Source: Leptodesmis sichuanensis A121 (GTDB taxonomy: Bacteria > Cyanobacteriota > Cyanobacteriia > Leptolyngbyales > Leptolyngbyaceae). From it: a stretch of DNA of 64,000 nucleotides. The stretch spans positions 4,712,001-4,776,000 of the forward strand of contig NZ_CP075171.1 in the NCBI RefSeq assembly GCF_021379005.1, given 5' to 3'. Of this stretch, positions 19,180 to 26,132 are shown piece by piece (positions within the stretch are counted from its first letter, which is position 1; each line of letters starts with the position of its first letter). Under the pieces are notes generated by a model, which worked only from the letters and a program-made list of their open reading frames with translations, made no database searches and was not told the origin of the DNA. The translations under genes and the position numbers were made by a program.

Positions 19180-19905
19180 ATGGGTGATTCCCGCAAAACT
19201 CTTGGCTGTTCCTCCTCTGGTGATGCACTCCTGTTGCAAACCGGGTCTGAGCCTGAGATTTTGATTCCCGCTGCCCATACTTTAGTGACGGATGAACAGC
19301 AGTGTAAGACTTCCCCGTTTCGTCGGAAAAAGATTTTAGATTGGCTGGGAAAAAATGTTCCAGATAAGCGCCTGAAGCATATTTTGCGGGTGGAAGATAT
19401 GGCGATCGCGCTAGCCAAACACCACCATCTGGACACCGAGAAAGCCGCTCAAGCGGGTCTGATGCATGACTTGGCCAAGTTTTTCAAACCCAGGCGACTG
19501 CTAGAAATGGCTCGTAGTGAAGGGATGGAACTGGATGAGGTGTACGAAGCCAATCCTCATCTGCTCCACGCGGATGTGGGGGCGATCGTCGCCAGAGATG
19601 AATTTGGCATAGCGGATCCAGAGGTGCTGGAAGCGATCCGCAATCATACCCTGGGTAGCCCTGGGATGAGTCCTCTCAGTTGTGTGGTGTATCTGGCCGA
19701 TGGGCTGGAACCTGGACGGGGTGATACTCCGGAGTTAAACAAGTTGCGTCAGGTGTCCCACGAAAACCTGCACAAAGCGGTTTGGTTAACCAGTGAATTT
19801 ACCATGCGATCGCTCCTGTCCTCCAACCATCTGATTCATCCCCGTGCTGTTTTGACCCGTAATTGGGCGATGCAAATGACCCATCCAACCCCTCCCAAAC
19901 CATGA
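19180..19905 (+). CDS. yqeK: bis(5'-nucleosyl)-tetraphosphatase (symmetrical), YqeK-type HD protein
   Basis: HD-domain hydrolase that splits the alarmone Ap4A into two ADP. Metal ligands: HILRVEDMA, MHDLAKF (the HD pair) and HADVGA, followed by IRNHTLG and VYLADGLEPGR. The core begins near residue 45 (KKILDWLGKNVPDKRLKH); the 40 or so residues before it are not seen in typical YqeK, so translation may start internally, for example at the GTG near 19284. It sits directly before rsfS, the usual cyanobacterial and firmicute arrangement. Confidence 0.9.
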   Translation: MGDSRKTLGCSSSGDALLLQTGSEPEILIPAAHTLVTDEQQCKTSPFRRKKILDWLGKNVPDKRLKHILRVEDMAIALAKHHHLDTEKAAQAGLMHDLAKFFKPRRLLEMARSEGMELDEVYEANPHLLHADVGAIVARDEFGIADPEVLEAIRNHTLGSPGMSPLSCVVYLADGLEPGRGDTPELNKLRQVSHENLHKAVWLTSEFTMRSLLSSNHLIHPRAVLTRNWAMQMTHPTPPKP

Positions 19906-19985
19906 TTTTAGTTTCTAGTTATCCCAACCCTTGTCGTTCTATCGTTCGTTTCTCAACACTTACTCAATAAGGAAGACTTTACTGA

Positions 19986-20423
19986 ATGCAAAACCTTTTT
20001 AATCCCACCACTTCTGCCGTGACTCAATCCTCTAGTGCGCCTGCCATTCTCAATCCTGAACAGGACTCTAGCTTGCAACTGGCTCTGGCTGCCATTCGAG
20101 CGGCTGAAGAGCGCAAAGCTGGAGACATCGCCCTGCTACGGGTAACGGAAGTTTCCCTGCTGGCCGACTACTTTGTGATCGTGACGGGCTACTCCAAGGT
20201 ACAGGTACGGGCGATCGCCAATTCCGTGGCCGACAAATTGGAAGAAGAGATGCGGAGAGCGCCTTTACATACGGAAGGCATGGCCGAAGCGACCTGGGTA
20301 TTGCAGGATTATGGTGATGTGATTGTGCATACCCTGATGCCCAACGAACGGGACTTTTACGACCTGGAAGCCTTTTGGGGGCACGCCGAACGGGTGAACT
20401 ACGAGGCTTTACTGCAACGGTAA
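19986..20423 (+). CDS. rsfS: ribosome silencing factor RsfS
   Basis: Binds ribosomal protein uL14 and blocks subunit joining when nutrients are short. The 145-residue protein contains the whole Iojap domain: [44 protein letters not shown], the [15 protein letters not shown] strand and [13 protein letters not shown]. The N-terminal 30 residues are extra and Ser/Thr/Asn-rich. It lies 80 bp after yqeK on the same strand and is probably cotranscribed with it. A hairpin-forming repeat follows 90 bp downstream. Confidence 0.93.
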   Translation: MQNLFNPTTSAVTQSSSAPAILNPEQDSSLQLALAAIRAAEERKAGDIALLRVTEVSLLADYFVIVTGYSKVQVRAIANSVADKLEEEMRRAPLHTEGMAEATWVLQDYGDVIVHTLMPNERDFYDLEAFWGHAERVNYEALLQR

Positions 20424-20740
20424 TGTTTAATCGGCGATCGCGTCTACCCATCAGGGTTTGAATCAACCCTTCTCCTGAAAAGCCAGTATTAACTGAACTT
20501 TTGTTTGAGGCCATATAGCACTCCTAAATCAGTCGCGAGAGAAGAAGTAGTTGTAAGAGGCTTTTCCGCAGGAAAAGCCTCTTACAATCCAGATAGGATT
20601 GCTATATCAGGGTTGACGCGATGTATTCTTGCAGACGCTTGTTTTATGAAAGCCGCAACGCTTTAATCCCAGGCAGGAGTACTTTTTCTGAATCGGATTC
20701 TCATAGAGAATAGGGGGCAGTTAATCAGGATATAGCCCTT
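20424..20740. other. 317-bp spacer holding a 95-bp palindromic element
   Basis: Apart from the repeat at 20513-20607 this gap has no supported gene. The stretch 20620-20735 should carry the purN promoter; no clear operator is visible. Confidence 0.6.
20513..20607. repeat. 95-bp palindromic element, intact copy
   Basis: Ends ATATAGCACTCCTAAATC and GATAGGATTGCTATAT form an imperfect terminal inverted repeat flanked by TA. The middle is a strong hairpin, GTAAGAGGCTTTTCC with GGAAAAGCCTCTTAC. TA-flanked ends suggest a miniature derivative of an IS630/Tc1-like element (inference). A broken copy is at 11432-11886. Confidence 0.8.
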
Positions 20741-21403
20741 ATGAGTAATCAGTCGGAATCGGCTCCGGTGTCCCTCAGTTTAATCTCGCCCCATTACGTC
20801 CCACAGCCCCAGATGACTAAACCGCCCTTGCAGTTAGGGGTCATGGCTTCAGGGAGTGGCAGTAATTTTGAGGCGATCGCTCAGGCGATTGCAGATCAGC
20901 GCCTGCATGCAAAAGTGCAGGTTGTCATCTACAACAATCCCGGTGCCAAAGTAAGAGAACGGGCAGAGCGGTGGGGCATTCCGGCAGTGTTATTGAATCA
21001 TCGAGAGTTTGCCAGTCGGGAAGCCCTGGATGAGGCGATCGTCAAAACAATGCGGCAGTACGAGGTGGATTACGTGATCATGGCCGGATGGATGCGGATT
21101 GTCACCACGGTACTGATTGATGCGTTTCCCGATCGGGTGCTCAATATCCATCCCAGTTTGTTACCCAGTTTCAGAGGTGCCCATGCAGTTGAAGAAGCGT
21201 TGCAGGCTGGCGTGAAAATTACAGGCTGCACAGTACATCTGGTGCGCTTAGAAGTTGATAGCGGCCCCATCCTCATTCAGGCAGCCGTTCCCGTATTACC
21301 AGACGACACCCCAGAAACCCTACAAGCCCGGATTCAAGTGCAGGAACATCAAATTTATCCCCAGGCGATCGCGATCGTGGGCGATCGGGATTTTGGATTT
21401 TAG
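20741..21403 (+). CDS. purN: phosphoribosylglycinamide formyltransferase
   Basis: Third step of purine synthesis: formylates GAR from 10-formyl-tetrahydrofolate. After a variable 30-residue N-terminus the folate/GAR fold begins with LGVMASGSGSNFEAIAQAI. The catalytic Asn-His-Asp set is visible in NIHPSLLPSFRGAHAVEEAL, TGCTVHLV and VDSGPILIQ. The 220-residue length is normal. A short TTTTGGATTTTAGATT repeat follows the stop at 21388-21420. Confidence 0.95.
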   Translation: MSNQSESAPVSLSLISPHYVPQPQMTKPPLQLGVMASGSGSNFEAIAQAIADQRLHAKVQVVIYNNPGAKVRERAERWGIPAVLLNHREFASREALDEAIVKTMRQYEVDYVIMAGWMRIVTTVLIDAFPDRVLNIHPSLLPSFRGAHAVEEALQAGVKITGCTVHLVRLEVDSGPILIQAAVPVLPDDTPETLQARIQVQEHQIYPQAIAIVGDRDFGF

Positions 21404-21450
21404 ATTTTAGATTTTGGATTGGTGCGTGATGAAGAACTATTGGGTCTTTT

Positions 21451-22017
21451 ATGCAGGAACAACCTAAAACTGAAAAAGAAAAGATGTTGGCCAATGAGTT
21501 GTATCTAGCATCTGATCCGGAACTGGCTGCTGAAAGTTGGCAAGCTTTTCATCTAACTCGCCTTTATAACGGGGTGGCAGAAGAAGATCTGGAACAACGA
21601 TCGCAGATTCTCAGAGAGCTATTGGGGAAGGTAGGGAAAAACACTCAAATTGTGCCACCCTTTCACTGTGATTATGGACGAAATATTTATGTTGGTGACA
21701 ACTTTTACATGAATTATGGAGGCGTGATTCTAGACTGCAATACCGTTCATATCGGAGACAATGTGTTGTGTGGGCCTTACGTGCAGATTTACACGGCTTA
21801 CCATCCGGTTGATCCAACGGTGCGGCTGACTGGACGGGAGTTAGCCGCCCCCATTACGATCGGCAACAATGTCTGGATTGGGGGTGGTGTAATTATCTGT
21901 CCGGGAGTGACGATCGCCGATAACACGACCATTGGGGCAGGCAGTATCGTCACCAAAGACATCCCTGCCCATGTGGTAGCGGCTGGTAATCCCTGCAAAG
22001 TAATTCGGGCATTATGA
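21451..22017 (+). CDS. sugar O-acetyltransferase (maltose/galactoside acetyltransferase type)
   Basis: Left-handed beta-helix (hexapeptide) enzyme that moves acetyl from acetyl-CoA to a sugar. At 188 residues it matches Maa/LacA proteins. It has the N-terminal maltose transacetylase cap (EKMLANELYLASDPEL), PPFHCDYGRNIYVGDNFYMN, the active-site His in IYTAYHPVDP, and the hexapeptide coils IGNNVWIGGGVIICPGVTIA and TTIGAGSIVTKDIP. The true acceptor sugar is not known. The start ATG at 21451 has no strong Shine-Dalgarno; an alternative is the ATG 11 codons on. Confidence 0.92.
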   Translation: MQEQPKTEKEKMLANELYLASDPELAAESWQAFHLTRLYNGVAEEDLEQRSQILRELLGKVGKNTQIVPPFHCDYGRNIYVGDNFYMNYGGVILDCNTVHIGDNVLCGPYVQIYTAYHPVDPTVRLTGRELAAPITIGNNVWIGGGVIICPGVTIADNTTIGAGSIVTKDIPAHVVAAGNPCKVIRAL

Positions 22018-22325
22018 ACGATCTAACAGCGCAAGTCCATTCAAACGGACTAAAACTCTTGTCCAGTCATCTTTAGATGACTTTGGCGATGAGCCAGGAA
22101 ATTGATTTCCTGGTGATGCAGCGGGTGTTCAGGAGATTTGTCAGTCAACCAGGGTAAAGACCTTATATCTATACTTCTACCCCAACCTTACCCCAATAAG
22201 CCAGCTAAATTACCCCAAAAGTATCCAAACTTTAGAGCTTTTGTACTAAATCCATACCTCCTAGTCGTTATCTCTAAAATGCAGAAAACCCCTGGAACCA
22301 ACGGCTTCAAGGGTTTTATCTTTAA
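22018..22325. other. spacer with three consecutive hairpins
   Basis: 22034-22113 contains three short stem-loops in a row: AGTCC/GGACT (22034-22051), GTCATC/GATGAC (22066-22081) and CCAGGAAAT/ATTTCCTGG (22094-22113, 2-nt loop). The regular layout suggests a degraded palindromic repeat or a structured transcript end for the acetyltransferase gene. The remaining sequence up to the tRNA has no supported gene. Confidence 0.5.
22285..22317 (-). terminator. terminator of tRNA-Trp
   Basis: On the minus strand, about 10 bp after the tRNA 3' end, AAAACCCTTG pairs with CAGGGGTTTT (10 bp including one G-U) around a 13-nt loop. The T-rich arm end makes a plausible Rho-independent stop. Confidence 0.6.
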
Positions 22326-22398
22326 CGCGCCCTGGAGGACTCGAACCCCCGACATCAGGTTTTGGAGACCTGCGTTCTACCAACTGAACTAAGAGCGC
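22326..22398 (-). tRNA. trnW: tRNA-Trp (CCA)
   Basis: A 73-nt cloverleaf on the minus strand: acceptor GCGCTCT/AGGGCGC with one G-U, D arm with GGTAGAACG, anticodon loop reading CTCCAAA (anticodon CCA), T arm GGGGGTTCGAGTCCTCC and discriminator G73, the tryptophan identity base. CCA is not encoded. It lies downstream of rplS on the same strand; secE/nusG, often next to these genes, are not here. Confidence 0.95.
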
Positions 22399-22594
22399 AA
22401 GGAAACAGAATTAATTACGTAGCTTTAGTGTAGCAGGTTTGGTATTTGTCATGCGTCATGTGCTGTGAGCCTTTTGCCAACAGCAGGTAGCATCGGAAAA
22501 ATACCAAAGGCAACAAGTTGCAGAAAAGCTCCTTGCGATCGCGGTTCTACCCTTGTTGCCTCCTTGCCAATGACCAAGGACAAATAACCAAGGA

Positions 22595-22957
22595 CTAGAT
22601 CGCGCGATCGAACCGTTGTTTGAGGCGAGTCGCTTTACCCACCCGATTCCGCAGATAGTAGAGTTTGGCGCGACGGGCTTTACCACGACGTAATACCTTG
22701 ACACTTTCGATGCGGGGGGAATGGAGCAGGAATACCCGTTCTACCCCAATGCCTTGAAAGATTCGTCTTACAGTGATGTTCTGGTTGATGCCAGAGCCTC
22801 GTTTCGCAATCACCACCCCTTCGTAGGGCTGAGTCCGTTCTTTGCCACCTTCTTGAATGATGACACCGACTTTTACCGTGTCACCCACGTAAATGACTGG
22901 CAGATTTGTTTTCATTTGTTCCGCTTCAATGGAGCGGATAATTTCCTGGGCGTGCAT
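22595..22957 (-). CDS. rplS: 50S ribosomal protein L19
   Basis: bL19, at the 30S-50S interface. The family pattern is complete: [65 protein letters not shown] start at the ATG at 22957 ([13 protein letters not shown]), which matches the N-terminus of cyanobacterial homologues; four upstream codons remain open (to 22969). tRNA-Trp lies 195 bp downstream. Confidence 0.96.
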   Translation of the reverse strand: MHAQEIIRSIEAEQMKTNLPVIYVGDTVKVGVIIQEGGKERTQPYEGVVIAKRGSGINQNITVRRIFQGIGVERVFLLHSPRIESVKVLRRGKARRAKLYYLRNRVGKATRLKQRFDRAI

Positions 22958-23230
22958 AGTCCTGGTCAAAAACTCACAGTCCTTAACTATAGCGGGTCAA
23001 AAGCCTGAAAGTCTAGTCCTGAAACCGGGTTTATTTTTGGAACCCTTAAGATCGGCTTAAATCTCTTCTAAAATCCCCCTTTGGAGGATTGAATACTCAT
23101 GGAAAGTTGACTATGTAATGAGAGTTAAATGCTTCCAGTGTTTTGGCTGTTATTTGCAGGATCTTAGAACATGCTCACAGTTCTGGCTTCAGGTGCATTG
23201 CAGGGTAACAGGATGTCTTCCCTGCTGGCG

Positions 23231-23908
23231 ATGCACATTCCCGATGGGTTTTTAAGTCTGCCCGTCAGTTTGGTGACCTGGGTTGTTGCGATCGCCCTGA
23301 TCGCCATTTGTTTAAAGCGGGTGCAAGCGGAATATCAGGAACGGGCTGTTCCTCTCATGGGAGTTTGTGCCGCCTTCATTTTTGCTGCTCAGATGATTAA
23401 TTTTCCGATTCCGGGTGGAACTTCTGGACACCTGTTGGGCGGCACCTTAGCTGGGGTGTTATTAGGCCCCTGGGCGGGTTCCCTGGTGATGGCGGTGGTG
23501 TTTATTGTCCAGAGTGTGATGTTTCAGGATGGAGGGTTGACTGTTCTGGGTGCCAATATTTTCAACATGGGGTTGATTGGCACGTTTGGCGGCTACTACC
23601 TGTATCGGGCGATTCGTTTTGCGATTGGGCGCGATCGCTGGGTAGGGATGGCAACGGGCATCGCCGTCGCCGCATGGACCAGTGTGGTCGTGGCAGCGAC
23701 GGCTGTTGCTTTTCAGTTAGCTTTGTCGGGCACGGTGCCATTAGCAGTTGCACTGGCGGCGATGACAGGGTGGCATGTGTTGATTGGCATTGGTGAAGCG
23801 ATTATTTCGGTGGTGACGGTCAGTTTTATCTGGCGTACCCGACCTGATTTGTTTTACGATCCGCCTCGGAAGCAACGTTCTGCGGTTCGTCCGCTAGTGT
23901 CTCGTTAA
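23231..23908 (+). CDS. cbiM: ECF-type cobalt/nickel transporter substrate component CbiM
   Basis: Membrane S-component that binds Co(II) or Ni(II). I start at the ATG at 23231, giving MHIPDGFLS, because the Met-His amino terminus is itself a metal ligand in CbiM/NikM structures. Twenty upstream codons are open (from 23171) and end SLLA just before MHIP, so a cleaved leader that exposes the same end, as in Salmonella CbiM, is possible. Six or seven hydrophobic segments; the second-ligand region NFPIPGGTSGHLLGG is conserved. First gene of cbiM-PDGLE-cbiQ-cbiO. I see no cobalamin riboswitch in the 200 bp upstream. Confidence 0.93.
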   Translation: MHIPDGFLSLPVSLVTWVVAIALIAICLKRVQAEYQERAVPLMGVCAAFIFAAQMINFPIPGGTSGHLLGGTLAGVLLGPWAGSLVMAVVFIVQSVMFQDGGLTVLGANIFNMGLIGTFGGYYLYRAIRFAIGRDRWVGMATGIAVAAWTSVVVAATAVAFQLALSGTVPLAVALAAMTGWHVLIGIGEAIISVVTVSFIWRTRPDLFYDPPRKQRSAVRPLVSR

Positions 23909-23940
23909 CGGCTTTAACTTTACGTTTTGTGGAGATTGTG

Positions 23941-24303
23941 ATGACTCGCGATCGCCTCAATACTCGCAATCGTGCCCTGATCGTTGCTGGCCTGGGTACG
24001 GCATTGCTGATTGCTATTTTTCTGTCCCCGTTTGCCAGCAAGGATCCCGATGGCCTGGATCGGGTTTCCCAGGATCTGAAATTTGATCAAAAGGCCGCTG
24101 AGGATCATCCTGGTAAGCAGCTTCCCTTTTATCTGGTGTTCGAGGAATATGCTCTGCGGGGCGTGCCAGAACCGATCGCCACTCCGATCGCTGGCCTGGT
24201 AGGAACTCTCGCCGCCTTTGGCCTGGCCTGGGGCATTGGCAAACTGGTGATTCCCAAAGCGTCGGCAGCAACTCCGCCCCACTCCGACGAGCCGTTGGAG
24301 TAG
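23941..24303 (+). CDS. PDGLE-domain accessory protein of the cobalt/nickel ECF transporter
   Basis: A 120-residue protein with two membrane helices (about 10-28 and 80-100) around a short extracytoplasmic loop with the PDGLD motif (SKDPDGLDRVSQD), the mark of the PDGLE family. It takes the place of CbiN, the small stabilising subunit of cobalt systems. It lies 32 bp after cbiM and 9 bp before cbiQ, so the genes form an operon. PDGLE partners are seen with both Ni and Co systems, so the metal remains open. I prefer the ATG at 23941 over one four codons upstream. Confidence 0.85.
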   Translation: MTRDRLNTRNRALIVAGLGTALLIAIFLSPFASKDPDGLDRVSQDLKFDQKAAEDHPGKQLPFYLVFEEYALRGVPEPIATPIAGLVGTLAAFGLAWGIGKLVIPKASAATPPHSDEPLE

Positions 24304-24312
24304 AAAGCGCTC

Positions 24313-25089
24313 ATGCTCTTGCTGCACCTGGGATCTATCCATCTGGATGTAGATAGCAAACGTTCCACTCTCTGGCATACTCTGGTGCCTCAGACCAGAG
24401 TGCTGTGTGTGGTTCTCTCGGTTTTTGCCATTTCCTTTACCCCCAATGGTCAGTGGTGGACGTGGGCTGTCTACGCGATCGGAATTCTAGGACTGCTCTT
24501 GCTCAGCCAGGTCACCTGGGCAATCCTACTCCGGCGGCTGATGGTGGAGTCTGCCTTTGTTGGTGTTGTCCTGCTGGGAACCTTATTTCGTGAGGGAGGG
24601 CAGGTGCTGTGGCAATGGGGCTGGCTCAAAATCACGACGGCTGGATTAACCATCTTAGGCAGTGTCACAGTAAAAGCGGTGCTCTGCCTGATCCTGCTTA
24701 ATGTATTGACTCTTACCACTTCGGTTCCGCTGCTGCTGCATGCACTCGTGGCTCTGAAGGTGCCGCCGCTCCTGGTAGCGATTATGGCATCCATGTATCG
24801 TTACATTGCCGTGCTGGTTGATGAATTTACCTCCATGCGGCGAGCAGCCCTGTCTCGAAATTTGATGGGTAACCGCAACTGGCAACGATTAGTGATTGGC
24901 AATATGTTTGGTTCCCTATTCATCCGCACCTATGAACAGGGGGAACGAGTGCATCAAGCCATGCTGTCACGAGGCTATGAAGGTATCCCTCCTGTTGCTG
25001 ATCTGCCAACAGGTAGCAGATTAGACCTGATGGCCTTAACACTGACGATTCTGGTAGTGCTTGTGGGACAGGCGATCTATTTGTTCTAA
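24313..25089 (+). CDS. cbiQ: ECF transporter transmembrane coupling protein CbiQ
   Basis: T-component that couples ATP hydrolysis by CbiO to the CbiM substrate unit. The 258-residue protein has the N-terminal RSTLWHTLVPQTRVL segment, five or six membrane helices, and the two cytoplasmic coupling helices with Arg motifs (MRRAALSRNL and HQAMLSRGYEG). It follows the PDGLE gene by 9 bp. Stop to cbiO start is about 170 bp, longer than the other gaps in this operon. Confidence 0.92.
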   Translation: MLLLHLGSIHLDVDSKRSTLWHTLVPQTRVLCVVLSVFAISFTPNGQWWTWAVYAIGILGLLLLSQVTWAILLRRLMVESAFVGVVLLGTLFREGGQVLWQWGWLKITTAGLTILGSVTVKAVLCLILLNVLTLTTSVPLLLHALVALKVPPLLVAIMASMYRYIAVLVDEFTSMRRAALSRNLMGNRNWQRLVIGNMFGSLFIRTYEQGERVHQAMLSRGYEGIPPVADLPTGSRLDLMALTLTILVVLVGQAIYLF

Positions 25090-25262
25090 TGGCATCTGGG
25101 TTGGTGCAGGCGGATCCTGGATCAGGTTGCCCTTTGTCCCAGGCAAACAGCTATTCGCCGATGACCAGTGACGAATCACCAATGACAATTTTGTTAAAAA
25201 TTTAACTGTATCCACCGACTGACTTGTCATGTCTCGCTTTACGTCTGAGTGTTCTCGTTTCC

Positions 25263-26033
25263 ATGCACCACAACCCGATTACGATTACCAACTTGAGTTA
25301 TGCTTACGCGGACGGCACTCAAGCGCTGACAGATATTAACCTCTCCATTCGGGCGACGGAACGGGTGGCACTGGTCGGAGCGAATGGGTCAGGCAAGTCA
25401 ACCCTATTGCTCCACTTTAATGGGTTACTGATGGCTCAAACGGGAAACGTTGTTGTTGGGGAGTTGCCGATCGAGCCTCAGAACTTAAAAGCCGTGCGCA
25501 ATTTTGTCGGCCTGGTGTTTCAGAATCCGGATGATCAGTTATTCATGCCAACCGTTTGGGAGGATGTGACGTTTGGCCCGCTGAATCAGGGGTTACGGGG
25601 AACTGCACTCAAGGAACGGGCGATCGCCGCGATGCAAGCGGTAGGGCTGGATGCTGAGTCCTATGGCCCCCGCAATGCTAATAATTTGTCGGGTGGAGAA
25701 AAGAAGCGGGTAGCGATCGCGGGCGTGCTGGCGATGAAACCGCAGGTGTTGGTGCTGGATGAACCCTCTGCCCAGCTTGACCCCCGCAGTCGTCGGCAAC
25801 TCATTCAGTTACTGGATTCTCTGCCGCTGACCCAACTGCTTGCCACCCATGATTTAGACCTGGCTCTGGAACTGTGCGATCGTACCGTTGTGTTAGCCGA
25901 GGGACGGATTGTTTATGATGGGCCAACCGAGCGGATTATGAGCAATGCGGAGTTGCTGGAGCAATATGCGCTGGAAATGCCCCTCAGCTATAGCCGTCCC
26001 TACTGCCTGATCAGCCATGCTCCGGTGGTATAG
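25263..26033 (+). CDS. cbiO: ECF transporter ATP-binding protein CbiO
   Basis: ABC ATPase of the cobalt/nickel importer, 257 residues from the ATG at 25263 (MHHNPITITNLSYAY). Motifs: Walker A GANGSGKSTLL, Q-loop VFQNPDDQLFMPTVWEDV typical of ECF ATPases, signature LSGGEKKRVAIAG, Walker B VLVLDEPSAQLDP and H-loop LATHDLDLALE. The frame is open 13 codons upstream (to 25224), which homologues lack. Last gene of the operon. Confidence 0.95.
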   Translation: MHHNPITITNLSYAYADGTQALTDINLSIRATERVALVGANGSGKSTLLLHFNGLLMAQTGNVVVGELPIEPQNLKAVRNFVGLVFQNPDDQLFMPTVWEDVTFGPLNQGLRGTALKERAIAAMQAVGLDAESYGPRNANNLSGGEKKRVAIAGVLAMKPQVLVLDEPSAQLDPRSRRQLIQLLDSLPLTQLLATHDLDLALELCDRTVVLAEGRIVYDGPTERIMSNAELLEQYALEMPLSYSRPYCLISHAPVV

Positions 26034-26132
26034 TAAATTCTTTCATGCCTCTGACGCGCCATTGTCATACCAGTGTCCCAAGGGGTGGCTAAATTAGATT
26101 TTTCCGTCTCTAGTGCTTACTATTGTCACGCT

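Noticed and set aside
22138-22392. 84-codon frame over the tRNA-Trp region
   Set aside because: It is antisense to the tRNA and its terminator.
22970-23230. Cobalamin riboswitch before cbiM
   Set aside because: I could not find the B12-box or the expected helices in the 260-bp leader.
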